Source of the DNA: Verrucomicrobiales bacterium
GTDB lineage: Bacteria > Verrucomicrobiota > Verrucomicrobiia > Verrucomicrobiales > DEV007
Assembly: GCA_007123695.1 (NCBI GenBank)
Contig: SLGN01000093.1
Span: 1-9,809, forward strand
Reading direction: 5' to 3'
DNA: 9,809 bases
Shown piece by piece: positions 1 to 5,699 of this stretch. Both the position numbers and the translations under genes were made by a program. Each line of letters opens with the position of its first letter. Position 1 is the stretch's first letter. Under the pieces are notes generated by a model. It was not told where the DNA came from. It saw only the letters and a list, made by a program, of their open reading frames with translations, and ran no database searches.

Positions 1-244
1 ACACGCAGGCTGGCGGGTCGATCGTCGGTGACGGCTGCAGCGCATACATGCGCTTCGAGAACTGGTTGCGCGAGAAAGAGACTGCGATCGGCTCCATCGT
101 GGGCGTCGACGGCGGGATCGATGCGATGCCGAGGGCGCTGTATTCGTTCTCGTTGCGGATGAAGGTGGCGATGCCGCGGCTTTCGAGGATGGAGCGCAGC
201 AGCCCCATCCGGGTCAGGTCGGGTTCGCGGTAGAGTTCCTTCAT
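1..244 (-). CDS. DUF2007-like small protein, 3' end beyond window
   Basis: This is the first 81 codons of a leftward gene that runs off the window, starting at the ATG at 244-242. The N-terminus (MKELYREPDLTRMGLLRSIL, then ESRGIATFIRNEN) resembles DUF2007 proteins, small putative signal-transducing proteins that begin with an M-K-x-L/V-Y strand, a helix of the L-x-S-x-L type and a G-I-x-x-F-x-R-N strand. Function in that family is not established. It lies 25 bases after the LABN-domain gene on the same strand and is probably its cotranscribed partner. About 30 residues rich in Pro, Ser and Thr separate the N-terminal part from a late D-P-P-A-C-V that could be the family's P-x-L-C-V strand; most members have a shorter link. 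No clear Shine-Dalgarno precedes the start. The family call is moderate because the diagnostic C-terminal half is missing. Confidence 0.55.
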   Translation of the reverse strand, partial: MKELYREPDLTRMGLLRSILESRGIATFIRNENEYSALGIASIPPSTPTMEPIAVSFSRNQFSKRMYALQPSPTIDPPACV

Positions 245-269
245 GGCGGCGGGCGTTCTCGATCCGGGC

Positions 270-863
270 TCAGCGATCGGCGGGCCCCTCCCCGCCGCCC
301 TCGCGTCCGTAGATGAACCAGAGATTGCGCACGTAGATGAACCATCCGGTGGATTGGCCGAGGAATCCGACGATCTCCTTGCGCCAGACAAAGTAGACCA
401 TCAGCATCGAAGCTCCGAGGATGCTGAGCCACCAGAAGGCCGGCGGCACGATCGAGCTGCGCGCCTTCTCGCTGGCCCGCCACTGCACGACCATGCGCGC
501 GGTGAAGATCCCCTGCCCCGCGAAGCCGAAAAGCACCCAGCAGACCCCGGCGAAGGAGGTGACGTCGAGCAGCCGGTAGATCCAGGGCAGGTCGCGCTTG
601 CGGCGATGAATCTCGGCGAGAAACTCCTCGCCGGTGAGCGGCGTCGCTTCCTCCTTCGCCCCGGCGAAGCGAGCCCGCAGGATGCCGTCGTCGTCGGGCG
701 CGACCGAGATCGTCGCGATGCGGTCCGAAAACTTGAAGGGGGGACCATCGTCTTCGCGGATCGCACCCAGCGCCAGCAGCAGCACCCAGCCCAAGGCCGG
801 CGCCACCAACAGGAGGGCGGCGGCGACAAGCATCCGGCGCTGCGAAGGGCGTGCTTTCCTCAT
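270..863 (-). CDS. LABN-domain (lipid-A-disaccharide synthase N-terminal-like) membrane protein
   Basis: This 197-residue inner-membrane protein has an N-terminal hydrophobic segment (about residues 11-35), a hydrophilic stretch (36-98) and a C-terminal multi-pass LABN domain. The LABN signature is clear: F-G-x-x-G-Q near 112-117, R-M-V-V-Q-W at 123-128, S-E at 131-132, V-P-P-A-F-W-W-L-S at 139-147, Y-x-x-W-R at 157-161, and G-Q-S-T-G then I-Y-V-R-N-L at 169-181. In LpxB-linked proteins this domain sits beside lipid A synthesis; free-standing copies such as this one are common and their role is not well defined, with a lipid or undecaprenyl-sugar transport role only inferred. The start is supported by GGGGAG at 877-872, eight bases upstream. 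It lies 15 bases after the DUF4199-like gene and 25 bases before the DUF2007-like gene, so the three probably form one transcript. Confidence 0.88.
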   Translation of the reverse strand: MRKARPSQRRMLVAAALLLVAPALGWVLLLALGAIREDDGPPFKFSDRIATISVAPDDDGILRARFAGAKEEATPLTGEEFLAEIHRRKRDLPWIYRLLDVTSFAGVCWVLFGFAGQGIFTARMVVQWRASEKARSSIVPPAFWWLSILGASMLMVYFVWRKEIVGFLGQSTGWFIYVRNLWFIYGREGGGEGPADR

Positions 864-871
864 GCAATCAT

Positions 872-877
872 CTCCCC
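872..877 (-). promoter_or_regulatory. Shine-Dalgarno of the LABN gene
   Basis: GGGGAG lies eight bases upstream of the ATG at 863, just past the stop codon of the DUF4199-like gene (881-879). It supports this start and suggests independent but adjacent re-initiation. Confidence 0.6.
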
Positions 878-878
878 A

Positions 879-1385
879 TCAACGACTCGAGCGAAACCTC
901 AGAACCGCGACGATCAGGGCGCTGAAGACGATCCCGAGCAGAAGCCCGCCGATCCCCGCCTGGATGACGCTGCTGGCAAAACCGTAGGTGCTGCGGGCGC
1001 CCTCGACGATCTCCTCGAGCGATTCTCCGGCAAAACCGGCCTCGGCATAGCGGGCGCGGACCAAGTCGGCCAAGCGGTCCGTCCAGCCCGGATCGAGGAA
1101 CTTCAGGTAGAGCGCCTGCCCCAGGGCTGCGACCACACCGACGCCGGCGGCGACGAGCCCGCCTTCCTTGACGCCCTCGCCGAAGCGGGTCTCCGGTTCG
1201 CGCCGGAACAGGGCTCCGAGGGCGAGGACGTAGCCCACGAAATGAATCAGGATCGGCAGCGTGCTGGAAACTTGCAGCATGCCGAGTCCCCGCTCGTGCC
1301 AGCCCAGCGACCAGGTCAGGACGAAGGAGGCCACGCCCGCCCCGCCGATCACCGGCCCCCATTTCCAATCGCAGCCTTTTTTCAT
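879..1385 (-). CDS. DUF4199-like integral membrane protein
   Basis: This 168-residue protein has four predicted membrane segments, at about residues 9-28, 36-58, 71-93 and 135-163. Its layout matches DUF4199, a family of uncharacterised four-helix membrane proteins: a first helix pair, a basic loop, a helix ending in Y-L-K-F-L-D-P-G-W, a charged amphipathic stretch, then a final long helix and a short basic C-terminus. No enzymatic residues are apparent. The frame is open to 1445, but the ATG at 1385 is preferred because it places the first helix right after a short M-K-K-G-C start, whereas the 20 extra residues are Arg/Ala-rich with no family resemblance. Upstream is a 120-bp gap after glpQ with a promoter-like pair; downstream the LABN gene follows after 15 bases. 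Function is unknown; the neighbourhood only suggests an envelope role. Confidence 0.7.
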   Translation of the reverse strand: MKKGCDWKWGPVIGGAGVASFVLTWSLGWHERGLGMLQVSSTLPILIHFVGYVLALGALFRREPETRFGEGVKEGGLVAAGVGVVAALGQALYLKFLDPGWTDRLADLVRARYAEAGFAGESLEEIVEGARSTYGFASSVIQAGIGGLLLGIVFSALIVAVLRFRSSR

Positions 1386-1398
1386 CGAATTCGCCAAC

Positions 1399-1427
1399 CT
1401 GCTAGCCCATGCGCGGCGCGGAGGCAA
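1399..1427 (-). promoter_or_regulatory. Candidate promoter for the DUF4199-LABN-DUF2007 cluster
   Basis: Read leftward, TTGCCT (1427-1422) and TAGCAG (1404-1399) are separated by 17 bases, in the only sizeable gap (1386-1505) upstream of this three-gene cluster. The -10 hexamer is a weak match to TATAAT. If used, transcription would start about seven bases before the ATG at 1385, giving an almost leaderless message. This is a pattern match only. Confidence 0.3.
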
Positions 1428-1505
1428 GCGCCACTTCGATGCCATCGGGCTGGAACGCCGCGCCCTACGCAGGAAGGATGCACCGCCGCCCCCGGTGCCG
1501 ATCGG

Positions 1506-2498
1506 TCATTTCGCGAGTCCGGGAAAATCGGTGAAATACCCGTCGATCCCGGCTTCGGCCAGGACCGCGACGAGGTCGTCGTAGCCCGACGCCCAGCGCG
1601 GCAGGGAATCGGCGCGCAAGGTGTAGGGATGGACCTCGAGCCCGGCGGCATGGGCGTCGGCGACCAGCGGCTTGATGGCACGCGATTCGGGAGAATCGCC
1701 GCCCACGATCTCGCCGATGGGCGGCCCGATGCCGTCGACCCGTCGCGCCAGCTCGCGCAGACCCGCCGGGGTGCGGAGAAAGGCGTTGTCCGTATTGCCC
1801 TTGTCCACCTTGTCGCCCCCGGAGAGCAACTGGACGAGCCGCCCGCGGTAGCCGAGCTCGTCCCGCAGCCGCTTGACCTCGTCGTATTCGAAACACTGCA
1901 AGTAGCAGAGCGACTCCTTTCCCCCGTAGCCGTGCCTCGCCAGCACCTCGAGCACTGCGGCGGAGAGATCGACGCCCTGGGCGAGATGCCAGGCCGCGCT
2001 CTTGATCTCGGGATAGACACCCGCCTCGCGCCCGGTGCTGCGGTTGAGACCACCGACGAGAGCGAGCGACTCGTCGAGGGTGGCGATGCGGAAAACGGGC
2101 CCCTCCCCCGCGTAGCGCCCCGCGAAGACCGGCTCGCCCGTCTCGGGATCGAATCGCTCGCGCACCTCCAGCGACTTGAGCTCGGCGAGGGTGAAGTCGA
2201 CGACGTAGTGCTTGCCGTCGTCGCGTGCGCGCCCGGGAAAGCGGTCCGCCACGTCGGTGGTCGCGTCGAGCGTGACGTCGTGCAGCACCACCGGAATCCC
2301 GTCGGACGAGATCACGACGTCCTGCTCGATGAACTCCGCCCCGAGCGCGTGGGCCATGGCGGCGGCGGCGAGGGTGTGCTCGGGCAGATAGCCGCTGGCG
2401 CCGCGGTGGGCGATCTCGAACGGCCCGGCCGAAACCGCGCCAGGGGCAGCGGCGAAGCCCATGCCGAGAAGCAGGAGCAGACAGCGGAGCGCACGCAT
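1506..2498 (-). CDS. glpQ: Periplasmic glycerophosphodiester phosphodiesterase
   Basis: The 330-residue protein hydrolyses glycerophosphodiesters, the deacylated phospholipid products, to glycerol-3-phosphate and an alcohol. Residues 1-24 form a Sec signal peptide (basic start, Leu-rich core, A-V-S-A cleavage region), so it should act outside the cytoplasm. The GDPD TIM barrel follows: I-A-H-R-G-A-S-G-Y-L-P-E-H-T at 29-42 with catalytic H31, metal ligands E58 and D60 in E-Q-D, L-H-D with H73 as second catalytic His, and Y-P-E-I-K with E164. Later blocks Y-L-Q-C-F, V-H-P-Y-T-L-R and T-D-F-P match E. coli GlpQ in order. It is somewhat shorter than E. coli GlpQ. The start is fixed by GGAAGGA five bases upstream. 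It overlaps nearly end to start with the upstream 121-residue gene (TGA-A-ATG), so the two are likely translationally coupled. No glycerol-3-phosphate transporter gene lies nearby. Confidence 0.95.
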   Translation of the reverse strand: MRALRCLLLLLGMGFAAAPGAVSAGPFEIAHRGASGYLPEHTLAAAAMAHALGAEFIEQDVVISSDGIPVVLHDVTLDATTDVADRFPGRARDDGKHYVVDFTLAELKSLEVRERFDPETGEPVFAGRYAGEGPVFRIATLDESLALVGGLNRSTGREAGVYPEIKSAAWHLAQGVDLSAAVLEVLARHGYGGKESLCYLQCFEYDEVKRLRDELGYRGRLVQLLSGGDKVDKGNTDNAFLRTPAGLRELARRVDGIGPPIGEIVGGDSPESRAIKPLVADAHAAGLEVHPYTLRADSLPRWASGYDDLVAVLAEAGIDGYFTDFPGLAK

Positions 2499-2499
2499 T

Positions 2500-2865
2500 T
2501 CAATCCTTCCAGATCTTCACCTCGACCTCGGCTCCCGCGCCGACGTAGGCATACTCCTCGGCCTCCTCCAGATCCTCCTCCAGGGGGGCGAAACGCTCGG
2601 CCCGGAAACCGAGTTCCTGCTGGATCGAGGAGTGCGGGTCGTCGGGATTGTGCAGCTCTTCGAGCAGCAGGAGCAAATCGGGATCGGCCCCGGTCACGTG
2701 GAGGCGGGCGTCCTCGTCGAGGGCGAAGGTCGGGTTGGACCGCCCCACCCCGACAGCACGCACGGTGTAGACCCCGTTCTTGCGGGGGAGCGACTTGTAG
2801 AGGTCGTAGACCCAAGGGTCGAATCGGTCGTCGATGCAGACGACCCGCTGGCCGGTTTGGAACAT
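2500..2865 (-). CDS. Unrecognised small acidic protein upstream of glpQ
   Basis: I do not recognise a functional family. The 121-residue product starts M-F-Q-T-G-Q-R-V-V-C-I-D-D, continues through L-P-R-K-N-G-V-Y-T-V-R-A-V and ends in a very acidic tail. The alternation of V/I/Y strands with a G-x-Y-T-V-R turn suggests a small beta-barrel, and G-F-R-A-E-R-F-A-P-L-E is reminiscent of conserved short hypothetical proteins. It has no signal peptide or membrane segment, so it is probably cytoplasmic. The frame stays open to a TTG at 2946, but the ATG at 2865 is preferred because strand-like sequence starts there and the upstream 27 codons cover a possible promoter. Its TGA is one base from the glpQ ATG, and its last codons contain the glpQ ribosome binding site, so expression of the two is tied. 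Real gene: fairly sure. Function: unknown. Confidence 0.7.
   Translation of the reverse strand: MFQTGQRVVCIDDRFDPWVYDLYKSLPRKNGVYTVRAVGVGRSNPTFALDEDARLHVTGADPDLLLLLEELHNPDDPHSSIQQELGFRAERFAPLEEDLEEAEEYAYVGAGAEVEVKIWKD
2504..2510 (-). promoter_or_regulatory. Shine-Dalgarno of glpQ inside the upstream gene
   Basis: GGAAGGA lies five bases before the glpQ ATG at 2498, within the last codons of the 121-residue gene. It fixes the glpQ start and is arranged for translational coupling through TGA-A-ATG. Confidence 0.7.
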
Positions 2866-2900
2866 TGTCGGAATGGCGGCGGGAGACTCCGCACCGGCAA

Positions 2901-2930
2901 GTTCTACCACAACGAGGGGCAAACTTCCAA
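2901..2930 (-). promoter_or_regulatory. Candidate promoter upstream of the 121-residue gene and glpQ
   Basis: Read leftward, TTGGAA (2930-2925) and TAGAAC (2906-2901) are 18 bases apart and sit about 35 bases before the ATG at 2865. The -10 match is weak. The 22-bp repeats at 2971-3036 lie just upstream of this position, where an activator or repressor site could be. This is inference from hexamer resemblance only. Confidence 0.25.
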
Positions 2931-2970
2931 CAGAAGCTCTCACCAAACGCTACCGCCAACCCTCTTTCCT

Positions 2971-3036
2971 CCCGGACCAAACCCTGTTGGCTCCCGGACC
3001 GAACCCTGTTGGATCAGGGAACAAACCCTGTTGCCC
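2971..3036. repeat. Three tandem 22-bp repeats in an intergenic region
   Basis: Units lie at 2971-2992, 2993-3014 and 3015-3036 with no spacer. They share the core aaccctgttg; units 1 and 2 also share cccggacc before it and differ at two positions in all, while unit 3 has diverged at its left end (cagggaac). A still weaker copy may sit at 2950-2970 (ccaaccct, then ttt and cct). Each unit holds a short inverted motif around the ccctg centre (ccaa/ttgg in unit 1), and CCCTG at 3004-3008 or 3026-3030 can each pair with CAGGG at 3015-3019, giving two mutually exclusive hairpins. The array fills the space between the GNAT gene stop and the next gene. It could be a protein-binding array, a processing or termination signal, or a slippage-prone satellite. 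Confidence 0.8.
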
Positions 3037-3062
3037 CGGGCCGCGCATCATCCCAGCCCGGG
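3035..3062 (-). terminator. Inverted repeat spanning the GNAT stop codon
   Basis: CCCGGGC at 3035-3041 pairs perfectly with GCCCGGG at 3056-3062 across a 14-base loop that contains the GNAT stop codon (3050-3048). A GC-rich hairpin at the 3' end of a gene suggests a transcription or mRNA-end signal, but no U-run follows in the leftward direction, so intrinsic termination is unproven. Confidence 0.35.
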
Positions 3063-3905
3063 CTCTGCGATGCCGAACATTCTCGCGGGATCGGCGGGCG
3101 CAGGCGGGTCGCCGAGACGCATGCGGGTGAGGAAGCGCACCGGAGAAAAGCCGAGCGATTCCGCAAGGCCGATGGCGGGCGCATTGGAATCGGGCAGGTC
3201 CCAGAAGACGGCCCGGTGGCGCGGGCAGCGCTCCTCCAGCCGCCGCGCCAGCGCCAGCCCCGACTCCGTCCCCGCCGCCGTGACCGGTCCGAGATAGAGC
3301 GCACGCTCGCCTTCGCGCACCATCCCGAAGCTGCCGTCGTCCAGCTCCTCGACAAAAAGCGAGCCCGACCGCAGCGAAGCAAGCAGAGCGGAGCGGTCGG
3401 CCCCGAAGACCTCGCGGTCAAGCCCGCCACACCCTCCCTCCGAGCCCGCCACCACCCCGAGCCCCCCTCGCTCGCCCTCGCTCTCGCTCTCCCCCGCCTC
3501 CCTGACCCAGCGTCGCAGCCCCCATTCCGCCTCGAAACCGAGCCCCTCGTAGAGCGGCCGCCCCTCCGGAGTGGCATCGAGACGGACGCAGGCCACGCCG
3601 AGCTTGTCGCGGAGGTGTCCGATGGCGGCACGCAGCAGAGCGGTGCCAAGTCCCCGTCGGCGGAAGTCGGGATGCACCAGCACCATGCCGATCCAGGCGA
3701 CGTCGCGGTCGTAGGCCGTCGTCGTGGCGGTGCCGGCGCGGTCGCCTCCGCATTCCGCGAGAAAGCAGCCTCCCGCCTCCGCGAGGCCGAGAAAGCGCTC
3801 CCAGTCCCGCCGGGTCTGGTTCCAGCCGGTCGACCGGCTCAAGGAATGGGCGAATTCGAGGTCGTCGGGCAGCAGGGCGCGGATTGTTGGAGGGTGATTC
3901 ATCAT
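3048..3905 (-). CDS. Two-domain GNAT family N-acetyltransferase
   Basis: The 285-residue protein looks like a tandem GNAT. The N-terminal domain (about residues 5-135) has the acetyl-CoA binding motif in V-H-P-D-F-R-R-R-G-L-G-T (about 77-88) and a closing L-Y-E-G-L-G-F. A low-complexity linker rich in Glu, Ser and Gly (about 138-161) joins it to a C-terminal domain resembling the GNAT_C/Acetyltransf_18 fold: D-R-E-V-F-G-A-D-R, Y-L-G-P-V-T-A-A, then a late L-G-F and R-M. It should acetylate an amine on an unidentified small molecule or protein in the cytoplasm. Start choice is uncertain: ATGs occur at 3905 and 3902, and a TTG at 3926 has AAGGAA only three bases upstream; the domain begins just after the ATGs, so 3905 is used. 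It is divergent from the lipoprotein gene at 3969. Confidence 0.87.
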   Translation of the reverse strand: MMNHPPTIRALLPDDLEFAHSLSRSTGWNQTRRDWERFLGLAEAGGCFLAECGGDRAGTATTTAYDRDVAWIGMVLVHPDFRRRGLGTALLRAAIGHLRDKLGVACVRLDATPEGRPLYEGLGFEAEWGLRRWVREAGESESEGERGGLGVVAGSEGGCGGLDREVFGADRSALLASLRSGSLFVEELDDGSFGMVREGERALYLGPVTAAGTESGLALARRLEERCPRHRAVFWDLPDSNAPAIGLAESLGFSPVRFLTRMRLGDPPAPADPARMFGIAEPGLG

Positions 3906-3968
3906 GACGGCAGAAATGAATCCCAAATCTTCCTTGAAGAAGGCAAAAAGTCAGGGAAACTTTTTAAT

Positions 3969-4403
3969 ATGAAGTTTTTTATTAATATTTTAATTTTTGC
4001 TACCCTTGGGTTTGCGACCGCTGGTTGCGCGAGCCGAATGGGTGGCGGACGGGTCGAATACCTGACTCTGGAGGCGACCGGCTACTGCAAGTGCGGCCAG
4101 TGCTGCGGCTGGAAAAGGAACCTGCTGCTGCGGCCCGTCTACGCATACGGCCCCATGAAGGGCCAGCCGAAGAAGGTCGGGGTGACTGCCTCCGGGACGA
4201 AGGCGAAGCGCGGGACGATCGCGGCGGACACCTCGGTCTTCCCCTTCGGCACCCGCATGAGGATCCCCGGCTACGGCGACGGCGTCGTCGAGGACCGGGG
4301 CGGAGCAATAAAGGGCAACAAGATCGATCTTTTCTTCAAGACGCACCGGCAGGCCCTCGAATGGGGGCGCCGCTCCGTCGTCGTCGAGGTCCGCCACCCT
4401 TGA
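3969..4403 (+). CDS. 3D-domain lipoprotein (MltA-like double-psi barrel)
   Basis: The 144-residue product carries a short lipoprotein-type signal (M-K-F-F-I-N-I-L-I-F core, then T-A-G-C with Cys20 as the likely lipidated residue; the lipobox is imperfect at -3). The mature part is a 3D domain, named for three aspartates seen here as D87 (I-A-A-D), D109 (V-E-D-R-G-G-A-I-K-G-N) and D120 (K-I-D-L-F-F). The fold is shared with the catalytic barrel of MltA lytic transglycosylases and with Rpf/YocH-type wall proteins, so cleavage of peptidoglycan glycan strands in the periplasm is the likely role. A Cys cluster, Y-C-K-C-G-Q-C-C at 39-46, precedes V-T-A-S-G (72-76), as in other short 3D proteins. 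AGGGA sits 11 bases upstream, a long spacing. The first 15 codons are oddly AT-rich. The gene is divergent from the GNAT gene and probably monocistronic. Confidence 0.88.
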   Translation: MKFFINILIFATLGFATAGCASRMGGGRVEYLTLEATGYCKCGQCCGWKRNLLLRPVYAYGPMKGQPKKVGVTASGTKAKRGTIAADTSVFPFGTRMRIPGYGDGVVEDRGGAIKGNKIDLFFKTHRQALEWGRRSVVVEVRHP

Positions 4404-4416
4404 GTCCGGGGCTCGT

Positions 4417-4483
4417 GGGAACCGGGGCGAATTGCAAGTCAGGGGAATACCGGCCTTCCTTTCCGCGCCCCGGGAAGATTCCC
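4417..4483 (+). other. Long inverted repeat between the lipoprotein and DAHP synthase genes
   Basis: GGGAA-CCGGGGCG at 4417-4429 can pair with CGCCCCGG (4466-4473) and, after a five-base bulge (GAAGA), TTCCC (4479-4483): 13 base pairs in all, closing a 36-base loop with a small ggaa/ttcc inner pair. It lies 14 bases after the lipoprotein stop and ends 47 bases before the DAHP synthase ATG. It may be a terminator of the upstream gene or a structured leader of the downstream one; no U-run follows, which weakens the simple terminator reading. No leader peptide rich in aromatic residues was evident. Confidence 0.5.
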
Positions 4484-4530
4484 AATTTCCGCTTTGCTCC
4501 CCAGCGTTTCGGTTGTTCATTCCCCGCCCC

Positions 4531-5604
4531 ATGGCCACCCCCCTCGACGACGTCCGCATCGCCAGCACCCGCCAGTTGATCCCTCCAGTGATCCTGATGG
4601 AGGAACTCCCCGTCTCCCCCTCCGTGGAGGAGACGATCGCGGAGGCGCGCCGGGAGATCGCCGACATCCTCACCGGCAAGGACGACCGCCTGCTCGCCAT
4701 CGTCGGTCCCTGCTCCATCCACGATCCCGAGGCCGCGCTGGACTACGCCGACCGCATCGCCAAGCTCAAGGAGGACGTCGCCGACGACGTCCTCCTGATC
4801 ATGCGGGTCTACTTCGAGAAGCCGCGCACCACGGTGGGCTGGAAGGGACTGATCAACGACCCGCACCTCGACGAGTCCTTCGACATCAACGAAGGTCTCT
4901 CGGTGGCGCGCCGGCTCCTGCTCCACATCGCGATGAAGGGAGTCGCCGCCGGGACCGAGTTTCTCGACACGATCAGCCCGCAGTTCTACGCCGACCTCAT
5001 CGCCTGGGGCGCCATCGGCGCCCGCACCACCGAATGCCAGATCCACCGCGAGCTCGCCTCGGGCCTGTCCATGCCGGTCGGCTTCAAGAACGGCACCAGC
5101 GGCAACTACCAGATCGCCATCGACGCGATCCAGGCGGCACGCAAGCCGCACCGATTCCTCTCCGTCACCAAGGCCGGCGACAGCGCCATCATCGCGACGA
5201 AGGGCAACGAAACCTGCCACATCATCCTGCGCGGCGGCAGCTCGACCGGTCCCAACTACGACCACGAAAGCATCCGCGAGGTGCGCCTCGCCCTCGAGGC
5301 CAAGGGGCTCGATCCGTCCATCATGGTAGACTGCAGCCACGCCAACAGCGCCAAAGACCACCGCAACCAGCCCAAGGTCTGCGCCAACCTCTGTGCCCAG
5401 ATCGGCGGCGGCGACACCTCGATCCGCGCGGTCATGATCGAGAGCCATCTCAAGGAAGGGGCCCAGTCCCTCAACCCCGACCGCTCCAAGCTCAAGTACG
5501 GAGTCAGCGTCACCGACGCCTGCGTCGGCTGGGAGACCACCGTCGAGATGGTCGGCGAACTCGCCGAGGCGGTGCGCCGCCGCCGGGCGACCTTCCTCGC
5601 CTAG
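4531..5604 (+). CDS. aroG: 3-deoxy-7-phosphoheptulonate (DAHP) synthase, class I
   Basis: The 357-residue cytoplasmic enzyme condenses phosphoenolpyruvate with erythrose-4-phosphate to DAHP, the first committed step of the shikimate pathway to Phe, Tyr and Trp. Length and order of motifs match E. coli AroG/AroF/AroH throughout: V-G-P-C-S-I-H-D-P (58-66), [15 protein letters not shown]-x-K-N-G-T-S-G, I-L-R-G-G, D-C-S-H-A-N-S-x-K, E-S-H-L-x-E-G and S-V-T-D-A-C-x-G-W. The metal ligands are intact: C61, H270, E304 and D329. The frame extends to a TTG at 4432, but the ATG at 4531 gives the usual family start; a C-rich tract and no Shine-Dalgarno precede it. Which aromatic amino acid inhibits it cannot be told by eye, so the symbol marks the family rather than the isozyme. 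A structured region lies upstream and a hairpin downstream. Confidence 0.95.
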   Translation: MATPLDDVRIASTRQLIPPVILMEELPVSPSVEETIAEARREIADILTGKDDRLLAIVGPCSIHDPEAALDYADRIAKLKEDVADDVLLIMRVYFEKPRTTVGWKGLINDPHLDESFDINEGLSVARRLLLHIAMKGVAAGTEFLDTISPQFYADLIAWGAIGARTTECQIHRELASGLSMPVGFKNGTSGNYQIAIDAIQAARKPHRFLSVTKAGDSAIIATKGNETCHIILRGGSSTGPNYDHESIREVRLALEAKGLDPSIMVDCSHANSAKDHRNQPKVCANLCAQIGGGDTSIRAVMIESHLKEGAQSLNPDRSKLKYGVSVTDACVGWETTVEMVGELAEAVRRRRATFLA

Positions 5605-5630
5605 GCGCCCGGGCGACGGCCCCTCCCTGC

Positions 5631-5651
5631 TTCCGGAGCCCGGCTTCGGAA
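5631..5651 (+). terminator. Hairpin after DAHP synthase
   Basis: TTCCGGAG (5631-5638) pairs with CTTCGGAA (5644-5651), eight pairs with one G-U, around a five-base loop CCCGG. It lies 26 bases after the stop codon and upstream of the acs promoter-like region. A TTTT run comes only at 5664-5667, so this is not a textbook intrinsic terminator, but position and stability fit a 3'-end signal. A ten-base palindrome CGCCCGGGCG (5606-5615) sits directly after the stop. Confidence 0.45.
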
Positions 5652-5670
5652 ACGCGCCAGACATTTTGCG

Positions 5671-5699
5671 TTTCCATTTCGCGGCGGCCTTGCTAGGCT
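5671..5699 (+). promoter_or_regulatory. Candidate acs promoter
   Basis: TTTCCA (5671-5676) and TAGGCT (5694-5699) are 17 bases apart in the 121-bp gap before acs, preceded by TG one base before the -10 region (TGC-TAGGCT). Transcription would start near 5706, about 20 bases before the ATG at 5726. The hexamers are weak matches to the sigma-70 consensus. Confidence 0.4.

Noticed and set aside
2971..3036. Tandem repeats considered as a CRISPR array
   Set aside because: Units are contiguous 22-mers without spacers, and no cas gene lies in the window.
2461..3297. 278-codon plus-strand frame crossing glpQ start, the small gene and the repeats
   Set aside because: It runs antisense to two coupled genes with good ribosome sites and shows no domain or plausible start signal.
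243..3968. Very long open frame on the plus strand running through the whole minus-strand block and into the lipoprotein gene
   Set aside because: It is codon-aligned antisense to most of the minus-strand genes: stops at 270, 879, 1506 and 3048 share one phase. Stops in that register arise only opposite TTA, CTA and TCA codons, which a GC-rich genome avoids. The translation is low-complexity Arg/Pro/Gly/Glu-rich with no domain; only the part from 3969 is a real gene.
4432..4530. TTG-initiated 33-residue extension of DAHP synthase
   Set aside because: The extension overlaps the inverted repeat and has no counterpart in the family; ATG 4531 gives E. coli-like numbering of the metal ligand C61.
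4336..5664. 442-codon minus-strand frame opposite DAHP synthase
   Set aside because: Codon-bias shadow of the intact plus-strand enzyme, with Gly/Ala/Val/Asp-rich composition and no recognisable domain.
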